Shown here: positions 1 through 7,500 of the stretch, piece after piece
Position numbering within the stretch: the first letter of the stretch is position 1
Layout of the letters: the number at the start of each line of letters is the position of its first letter
Assembly: GCF_947495205.1 (NCBI RefSeq)
Contig: NZ_CANLXV010000016.1
Span: 1-50,007 of the forward strand
Source of the DNA: an uncultured Polaribacter sp.
Lineage (GTDB): Bacteria > Bacteroidota > Bacteroidia > Flavobacteriales > Flavobacteriaceae
Direction of reading: 5' to 3'
DNA length: 50,007 bases
Notes under the pieces: generated by a model
Told to the model about the DNA's origin: nothing
Database searches by the model: none
The model's input: only the letters and a program-made list of their open reading frames with translations
Translations under genes and position numbers: made by a program

Positions 1-260
1 TGCCTAAAAAACCTTCTATAAAATACCAAACAGTTAATACTAATCAACTTGCGTTTTATTAATCGAACTCAGGTTACTAAATTAGGTGCTTGAAACACGC
101 AACAAACCGTATACAACAACGTTCATTTCCATTTTTAACACAAGCGCAAAATAAATAGGATTTAATTTATTTTGTAATAAGCAGGGAAATATATTATTGC
201 AAAAAAAGTATAAAACTATCTACTAAATTTTAATGGCTTTAAATTTATCATTTGAAAACA
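1..260. other. Left-edge intergenic stretch with no gene seen
   Basis: I see no credible coding frame here on either strand. The stretch 90-140, read on the minus strand, contains ATGAACGTTGTTGTATACGG and a TTTGTTGCGTG segment, a more GC-balanced block than the AT-rich flanks. From memory, segments like this recur between genes in flavobacterial genomes, but I could not verify that. It may be an interspersed element or the end of an RNA or mobile-element boundary lying off the left edge. Confidence 0.3.
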
Positions 261-261
261 A

Positions 262-295
262 AAAAAAGCTCAAGAAAAAAATCTTGAGCTTTTTT
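262..295. terminator. Intrinsic terminator of typA/bipA
   Basis: Inverted repeat AAAAAAGCTCAAG / CTTGAGCTTTTT with an 8-base A-rich loop and T tracts on both sides, 48 bases downstream of the typA stop codon. It could also stop transcription entering from the left edge. Confidence 0.85.
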
Positions 296-342
296 ATAAA
301 TCTAAATTGTATAAGATTTCTGTTTTTACAGAAAATATCAAT

Positions 343-2115
343 TTATGCTTTAAAAGTAATTTTACGCATACGTAAGCTTTCTGGAGTAACTTCTAAATAC
401 TCATCTGCTTTAATATATTCCATACACTCTTCTAAAGAAAAATCTATTTTTGGTGCAATTTTCATAGCATCATCTGTACCAGATTTACGCATGTTTGTTA
501 ATTGTTTTCCTTTAATTAGGTTAACAGCCATATCATCTGATTTACTATTTTCTCCAATTACTTGGCCAATATAAATTTCTTCATTAATATCTATAAAGAA
601 TTTTCCTCTATCTTGTAAACGGTCTAAAGCATAAGCAGTTGCTTTACCAGCAGCAGCAGAAACAATAGCGCCTTTAACCTCTTCTGTAAAATCTCCTTTA
701 TAAGGACCATACTCAGAAAAACGGTGATTTATAATTGCTTGTCCAGATGTTGCTGTTAAAATTTTATTACGTAAACCTATTAAACCTCTAGAAGGAATTG
801 TAAATTCTAAGTGTTGTAAATCTCCTTTTGGTTCCATAATCATTAAATCTCCTTTACGCAAGGAAACTAAATTTACGGCTTTAGAAGAAACGTCTTCTGG
901 TACATCTATAGATAAAGTCTCATAAGGTTCTGACTTTACGCCATCTATTTCCTTTATGATTACTTGTGGTCTTCCCACTTGTAACTCATACCCTTCTCTA
1001 CGCATTGTTTCTATTAATACAGATAAGTGTAAAACTCCACGTCCGTAAACGTTAAATTTATCTTCAGAATCTGTAGTTTCTACTTTTAATGCTAAGTTTT
1101 TTTCTAATTCTTTAAATAAACGATCTCTTAAGTGACGAGATGTTACAAATTTACCTTCTTTACCAAAAAACGGAGAGTTGTTAATTGTAAACAACATACT
1201 CATAGTTGGTTGGTCTATTTCTGTTCTTGGTAATGCTTCTGGATTTTCTAAATCTGCAATAGTATCTCCAATTTCAAAACCTTCTAAACCAGTGATGGCA
1301 CAAATATCTCCACAAGGAACTTTATCTACTTGAGCTTTACCCATTCCTTCAAAAACATGTAATTCTTTAATTCTTACTTTTTTAGTAGAACCATCTGCTT
1401 TACAAAGCATATAATCTTTACCTACTTCTAAGTCGCCTCTAAAAACACGTCCAATAGCAATTCTTCCTGTAAAAGAAGAAAAATCTAAAGAAGTAATTTG
1501 CATTTGTGATGTACCTTCATTGTATTTTGTTGCTGGTATAGATTCTAAAACAGCATCTAATAATGGTACAATATTGTCTGTTTCGTTTTGCCAATCTGTA
1601 GACATCCAATTGTTTTTTGCAGAACCATAAATAGTTGCAAAATCTAATTGCTCTTCAGTAGCTTCTAGGGCAAACATTAAATCGAAAACTTTTTCGTGCA
1701 CTAAATCTGGTGTACAGTTTTCTTTATCTACTTTATTTACAACTACAATTGGTGTTAAACCTAATTCTAATGCTTTACCTAATACAAAACGTGTTTGTGG
1801 CATTGGGCCTTCAAAAGCATCAACTAACAACAAAACACCATCAGCCATTTTTAATACACGTTCTACTTCTCCTCCAAAATCGGCGTGACCAGGTGTATCA
1901 ATTACGTTAATTTTTGTGTTTTTGTAGTTTACAGAAACGTTTTTAGAAAGAATTGTAATTCCTCTTTCACGTTCTAAATCGTTATTATCTAACAATAAAT
2001 CTGTACGCTCTTTACGTTCGTCTAAGACTTTTGCTTGATCTATAATTTTATCTACTAAAGTTGTTTTACCATGATCTACATGGGCAATAATTGCAATATT
2101 TCTGATTTCTTGCAT
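343..2115 (-). CDS. typA: Ribosome-associated GTPase TypA/BipA
   Basis: Translational GTPase of the EF-G/LepA superfamily that binds ribosomes and helps 50S assembly and stress or cold adaptation. About 590 residues, the usual family length. All GTPase motifs are visible at the N-terminus: the P-loop AHVDHGKTTL, switch I RERGIT, DTPGHADF and NKVD; the elongation-factor beta-barrel and domain V follow, then the BipA-specific C-terminal domain. I place the start at MQEIRNIAII (2115); an in-frame ATG at 2160 would add 15 residues with no family counterpart. Transcribed alone and followed by a strong terminator. A housekeeping gene, identification sure. Confidence 0.97.
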   Translation of the reverse strand: MQEIRNIAIIAHVDHGKTTLVDKIIDQAKVLDERKERTDLLLDNNDLERERGITILSKNVSVNYKNTKINVIDTPGHADFGGEVERVLKMADGVLLLVDAFEGPMPQTRFVLGKALELGLTPIVVVNKVDKENCTPDLVHEKVFDLMFALEATEEQLDFATIYGSAKNNWMSTDWQNETDNIVPLLDAVLESIPATKYNEGTSQMQITSLDFSSFTGRIAIGRVFRGDLEVGKDYMLCKADGSTKKVRIKELHVFEGMGKAQVDKVPCGDICAITGLEGFEIGDTIADLENPEALPRTEIDQPTMSMLFTINNSPFFGKEGKFVTSRHLRDRLFKELEKNLALKVETTDSEDKFNVYGRGVLHLSVLIETMRREGYELQVGRPQVIIKEIDGVKSEPYETLSIDVPEDVSSKAVNLVSLRKGDLMIMEPKGDLQHLEFTIPSRGLIGLRNKILTATSGQAIINHRFSEYGPYKGDFTEEVKGAIVSAAAGKATAYALDRLQDRGKFFIDINEEIYIGQVIGENSKSDDMAVNLIKGKQLTNMRKSGTDDAMKIAPKIDFSLEECMEYIKADEYLEVTPESLRMRKITFKA

Positions 2116-2346
2116 TGGTAATTTCTTAAATTTCGTGCAAAAGTAGTTGTTTTTATGCATTTTAAACGTTTTATTGACGTTTATTTATGCACAAAAAAAT
2201 ACTCTATATAAATTCTGTGCAATAATTATAGTATTATAGTGTAATAAATACAATAAAAACCTATGTAGATATTCTTAGTTATTCCTAATCACAATAAAAC
2301 TTACATTTATAAGTAAGACATTACTTTAGAAACAAAGAGCTAAGGA

Positions 2347-3675
2347 TTATTTTACGTTGTCATAATTATCGTCCCACTCTTTTGCTTTCGGATTTTCTTT
2401 TAATTTTCCTAAAGATTTTGCTACTAACATAGATACTGTAGCGTCTCCTGTAACATTTACAACAGTTCTACACATATCTAAAGGCCTATCTACTGCAAAA
2501 ATAAGTGCAATACCAATGGGTAAAAAATCTGCAGGAAAACCAATAGTTTCTAATACAATTACCAGCATTACAATACCCGCACTTGGCACTGCAGCACTAC
2601 CAATAGAAGCTAAAACAGAAGTACCAATAATTACCAATTGATTGCTAAATGTTAAGCCTTCTGGCCATAAAACTTGCATTATAAAAACCGCGGCAATTCC
2701 TTGGTATAAACTTGTACCATCCATATTTACAGTGGCTCCAACTGGTAAAACAAAACCAGACACTTCTTTGTCTACACCTAAATGCTCCTCTACCCTTTCC
2801 ATAGTTACAGGTAAAGTTGCTGCACTAGAACTTGTAGAAAAAGCTAATAATTGTGCAGGACTAATTTGTTTTAAAAACCAGATAGGAGATTTTTTTGTGT
2901 AAAGACTCACTAAAGTAAGGTAAAAAACAATCATCAACAACAAACCGCCAATTACACAAAATGCATACGATACTAGTTTTATTAAAATTTCTGTATCATC
3001 AAAAGCTATAATTACGTTTGCTAATAATGCAAAAACAGCATAAGGCGCAAAAAGCATAATTAAGTCTACCATTTTCATTACCATTTCATTTAAAGAATCA
3101 AAAAAGTCTACCAATGGTTTTGCTTTTTTTTCTGATATTAACAATAAAGAAATCCCTACAAATAAAGCAAAGAAAATTATTTGTAACATACTAGCATCTG
3201 TAAAGGCTTTAAAAATATTACTTGGAAAAATATCTACCAAAGCTTGTAAAGGACCTGCATCATTTTGAACATTAGCTTTTGTTAACTTATCTGTAACGCC
3301 AGAAGATGTAGCATATTTTTCTTTAATTTTAGAAATGGTTTCAGTAGACATACCTGTGCCAGGTTGCACCAAATTTACAATACCCAAACCTATAATAACA
3401 GCAATAATAGTGGTGAACAAGTATATACCAATTGTTCTAAAACCCATTTTTTTAATTTTAGAAATATCTTTTAAATCAGAAATTCCTTTTACCAAAGAAG
3501 CTAAAATTAATGGAACAGCTATTAGTTTTAATAAGTTTATAAAAATAGTACCAAATGGTTTTATCCAATCTGTAACAAAGCTTTTACCTCCATCAATAGT
3601 ATTCATTATAAAACCAAAAATGATTCCCAATACCATTCCTATTAAAATCTTCCAGTGTAATGCTAATTTTTTCAT
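2347..3675 (-). CDS. Dicarboxylate/amino acid:cation symporter (DAACS family)
   Basis: Inner-membrane secondary transporter of the glutamate/aspartate/C4-dicarboxylate family, taking up anionic substrate with Na+ or H+. At 442 residues it has the full family length. Diagnostic motifs are all present: the serine-rich hairpin FSTSSSAATLPVT, the cation-site motif NMDGTSLY, and the C-terminal AVDRPLDMCRTVVNVTGDA that holds the substrate-binding aspartate, arginine and asparagine. Eight hydrophobic helices plus two re-entrant loops are expected. Divergent from the DUF937 gene across a 123-base intergenic region. The sequence does not decide between glutamate, aspartate and dicarboxylates, so I give no symbol. 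Confidence 0.93.
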   Translation of the reverse strand: MKKLALHWKILIGMVLGIIFGFIMNTIDGGKSFVTDWIKPFGTIFINLLKLIAVPLILASLVKGISDLKDISKIKKMGFRTIGIYLFTTIIAVIIGLGIVNLVQPGTGMSTETISKIKEKYATSSGVTDKLTKANVQNDAGPLQALVDIFPSNIFKAFTDASMLQIIFFALFVGISLLLISEKKAKPLVDFFDSLNEMVMKMVDLIMLFAPYAVFALLANVIIAFDDTEILIKLVSYAFCVIGGLLLMIVFYLTLVSLYTKKSPIWFLKQISPAQLLAFSTSSSAATLPVTMERVEEHLGVDKEVSGFVLPVGATVNMDGTSLYQGIAAVFIMQVLWPEGLTFSNQLVIIGTSVLASIGSAAVPSAGIVMLVIVLETIGFPADFLPIGIALIFAVDRPLDMCRTVVNVTGDATVSMLVAKSLGKLKENPKAKEWDDNYDNVK

Positions 3676-3798
3676 TAATTATTTTAAATTTTCGATAAGA
3701 CTTGAAAGATAAAAAAATAATTAAAATTCACGTGACTTTATTTGTATATTGTGTCATATTTTTAGAAAACATATAGATTAATTAATAAAAACATAAAA

Positions 3799-4437
3799 AT
3801 GGCAGGAATTTTAGATTTATTAAACAGTGACTTAGGAAAACAAATTGTATCTGGTGTAGCAGGTTCTACAGGAACAGATTCTAGTAAAGCAGGTAGTGTT
3901 TTAACCATGGCTATGCCTGTTTTAATGAAAGCAATGCAAAGAAATGCAGCAACACCAGAAGGTGCACAAGGCTTGCAAAGCGCTTTAGAAAACAAACATG
4001 ATGGTAGTATTTTAGACAACTTAGGTGGTTTATTTGGAGGTGGTGTTGATGAATCTGTAAAACAAGATGGCGCAGGAATTTTAAAACACGTTTTAGGTGC
4101 TAAACAACAAGGTGTAGAACAAGTTATAGGGCAAAAAGCAGGTTTAGATGCTGGTTCTGTTGGTAATATTTTAAAAGTTGCCGCTCCTTTGTTAATGGGA
4201 ATGTTAGGGAAACAGAAAAAAGAACAAAATATAAGCGATTCTAATGGTTTAGGTGGTCTTTTAGGTGGTATGTTAGGCGGAAGTTCTGCTTCAAACGACC
4301 AAAGTTTCCTAGAAAAAATATTAGATGCAGATGGTGATGGAAGTGTTATAGACGATGTTGCTGGTATGTTTTTAGGAGGAAGTGAAAAAAAGTCTGGAGG
4401 TCTTGGTGGAATGTTAGGTGGTTTATTAGGAAAATAA
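3799..4437 (+). CDS. DUF937 domain-containing protein
   Basis: 212-residue glycine-rich protein with no signal peptide. The N-terminal two thirds (MAGILDLLNSDLGKQIVSGV onward, to about residue 140) matches the DUF937 pattern: amphipathic helices separated by Gly-Leu-Gly turns, with paired segments around VLTMAMPVLMKAM and ILKVAAPLLMGML. The C-terminal part repeats GGLLGGMLGG-type runs and contains DADGDGSVIDDVAGMF, which resembles a single calcium-binding EF-hand/dockerin loop. Function is unknown in this family. Its own unit, closed by the hairpin at 4467-4498. Identification as DUF937 is good; no role can be assigned. Confidence 0.85.
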   Translation: MAGILDLLNSDLGKQIVSGVAGSTGTDSSKAGSVLTMAMPVLMKAMQRNAATPEGAQGLQSALENKHDGSILDNLGGLFGGGVDESVKQDGAGILKHVLGAKQQGVEQVIGQKAGLDAGSVGNILKVAAPLLMGMLGKQKKEQNISDSNGLGGLLGGMLGGSSASNDQSFLEKILDADGDGSVIDDVAGMFLGGSEKKSGGLGGMLGGLLGK

Positions 4438-4466
4438 AAACAAATAACCTAAAATTTAATATATTA

Positions 4467-4498
4467 AAAAGGTCTTTCAAAATTTTGAAAGACCTTTT
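4467..4498. terminator. Bidirectional terminator between DUF937 gene and first surface protein gene
   Basis: Perfect 32-base palindrome with arms AAAAGGTCTTTCAAAA / TTTTGAAAGACCTTTT, between two converging genes. An identical palindrome sits after the paralogous surface protein gene at 14208-14239, showing that the terminator was copied along with the gene's 3' end. Confidence 0.92.
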
Positions 4499-4521
4499 CT
4501 TTTGAGAGAAAATTAACAAAT

Positions 4522-7500
4522 TTACTTTTTCACAAACTTTTTGGTAACACTTTTTCCTTTTGCTGTTATTATTTGAATTAAATACATTCCTTTTGGTAAA
4601 TTAGTAACATTTATTTCTTTACTTTTTGATTGTAAAACCTTTTTACCAATAACATTATACACTTTACATTTTTTAATCTCTAAATCTGTACTAATATTTA
4701 ATACATTATTTGTTGGATTTGGATAAAGACTAAAACTGTTTATTAATTCATCATCAACACTTGCTGTTGCATCAAATACTGCAGCAACTGTTTTATCTGC
4801 ATCCATAGTAACTGTTATAGAAGTTGCTGGTCCAGATGTAGAATTATCTAAAGTAGCTCCATCAATTGTCCAATTTACTAATGCAAAACCTGCGTTTGGT
4901 GTTGCTGTTAAAGTTACAACAGTTCCATCATCATAGGTTCCGTTTACAGGACTTGGATTTGTTGTTACAGTTCCGTTTGTTGCTGTAATTGTTAAGGATC
5001 TTTGAATAATTCTGCTAAATAATGCCGTAATAGATTTATCAGTATTTAAAGTAATTGTTGTTGATAAAGGATTGCCTCTATTAAGCGCTAAATTAGCTCC
5101 AGAAATATCATCTCTAAATCCATCAAATTGATATCCTGCATCTGGCGTTGCTGTTAAAGTTACAACCGTTCCATCGTCATAGGTTCCGTTTACAGGACTT
5201 GGATTTGTTGTTACAGTTCCGTTTGTTGATATGATTGTTAATGTTCTTTGAATTCTGCTAAATAAAGCTGTAACAGATTTATCAGCATTTAAAGTAATAG
5301 TTGTTGATAAACGATTACCACTATTAAGCAATAAATTTGCTCCAGAAATATCATCTCTAAATCCATCAAATTGGTAACCAGCATCTGGTGTTGCTGTTAA
5401 AGTTACAACTGTTCCATCATCATAGGTTCCATTTACAGGACTTGGATTTGTACTTACAGATCCGTTTGTTGATGTGATTGTTAATGATCTTTGAATTCTG
5501 CTAAATAATGCTGTAACAGATTTATCAGCATCCATAGTAATATCTAACGGATTTGTTGTTCCTATTGCATCTCCAGACCAACCATCAAATTGATATCCTG
5601 CATCTGGTGTTGCTGTTAAAGTTACAACTGTTCCATCATCATAGGTTCCATTTACAGGACTTGGATTTGTTGTTACAGTTCCGTTTGTTGCAGTGATTGT
5701 TAATGTTCTTTGAATTCTGCTAAATAATGCTGTAACAGATTTATCAGCATCCATAGTAATATCTAACGGATTTGTTGTTCCTATTGCATCTCCAGACCAA
5801 CCATCAAATTGATATCCTGCATCTGGTGTTGCTGTTAAAGTTACAACTGTTCCATCATCATACGTTCCGTTTACAGGGCTTGGATTTGTACTTACAGATC
5901 CGTTTGTTGCCGTAATTGTTAATGTTCTTTGGATTCTGCTAAATAATGCTGTAACAGATTTATCAGCATCCATAGTAATATTTAACGGATTTGTAGTTCC
6001 TGTTGCATCTCCAGACCAACCATCAAATTGATACCCTGCATCTGGTGTTGCTGTTAGCGACACAGTTGTACCATCTATGTAAACTCCGTTTATTGGATTT
6101 GGGTTAGTGGTTATACTTCCGTTAGTTGCTGTAGTTGATAAATTTCTATTTATAATTGTAGAAGGATCAAATTCAAAAGCACCAATATCTACAGTTGTAT
6201 TAAGAACACGATCTGTACCAAATAAATCTTTGGTCACTGTTACAAAACTATTATCTCCAGTATCAATTGCAGGAGAATTAAATTTTAATATATAGTTCCT
6301 GTTAACAGAGTCTTCAAATAATGGATCTGATGTAGAAATATTTGATGTATTTCCATTTCCAGTAAACCCCTTATTAGAAATTGAGTTAGAAATTACACCT
6401 AAAGTACCACTTTGTAAAGCGTTAACCAAGGTTGTATTTCCATTAGTATTTTCCCAAAAAATAGAATTATAAATATTTATTGTTGGTACAGAATTCAAAT
6501 AATTAATAATAGGTGTACCAGACAATATGTTGTTATTCACAAAAGTTGAATTTACAATTTGTGCAGTTTGAGAACCACCATTATCTTGTCTAAACCAAAA
6601 TAAAGAACCGTTACTATTTGTTGTAGCAGTATTATTAGTAATTAAAGCACCTTCAATATTTAAATTTAGACTACCACCACCTGAACGACCAAAATAACAT
6701 GTTGCAAAAACAGACTGATTATCTACAAAAACAGTATTTTTTATAGAAATATTTATTGTGCCTCCAATATCAATAGATCTAATAATACCTGCTCTAGATA
6801 AAGTGTGGTTTTTAAATTTACAATTATTAATTTTAACTGATGTTGCATTCACACTAACATTAATTCCAGAGCCTTCTTGTGTTGATGATGAAGAACCATT
6901 TGCATTGGCATTTGAAATAGTAAAACCATCAATAATAACATTCGCTCCATTTATATTTATTATTCTATAACTATTTTCTGATCTATTTGCATCTGATGTG
7001 CTAAAAGTAGCATTATCATTTCTGTTAATATCACCACTTAATATGGTTTCATTTACGACTGAATTTGCTTCGGATTGCATGGTTTCTGTTCCATTAAAAC
7101 CTCCATAAATATGCTGACTTTCTTTTAATGTGAAAAAATCTGTTCTATTACTACCAGGTATATAAATTCCTTCTGCAACCCAAAAATCTGCTGCGTTATT
7201 ATCTGTTAAAGCTGTAGCTAAAGAAGTATAAGCATTTGCCCAAGAGGTTCCATTATTACCACCGGTAGCATCTATATCTACATAAACTTTCTTTTTAGCA
7301 TAATTTGCTGTAATATTTTTGTCTGAATCCATTGTTACTACTAATAGATTTGAATTTCCTGATGCATCACCTGTCCAATTTACAAAGTTTACACCAGTAT
7401 TTGGCGTTGCTGTAACAGTTACTACAGTACCAATATCATAAGTTCCGTTTGTAGGATTTGGATTTGTAGTAATTGTACCATCAGATGATGTGATATTTAA

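Noticed and set aside
233..574. Plus-strand open frame of 113 codons over the typA 3' end
   Set aside because: It overlaps a terminator and the opposite strand of typA, and its protein is low in complexity; a shadow frame.
2305..2325. Small inverted repeat CTTAC / GTAAG downstream of the symporter gene as a terminator
   Set aside because: The stem is only five AT-rich base pairs with no T tract; too weak to call.
3762..4019. Minus-strand frame opposite the DUF937 gene
   Set aside because: The plus-strand frame is a recognisable family with its own terminator; the reverse frame has no family features.
4775..6155. Regular DNA repeats of 219-243 bases that could suggest a CRISPR or satellite array
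   Set aside because: They are in-frame coding units of one protein with conserved residues; unit size and lack of variable spacers exclude CRISPR.
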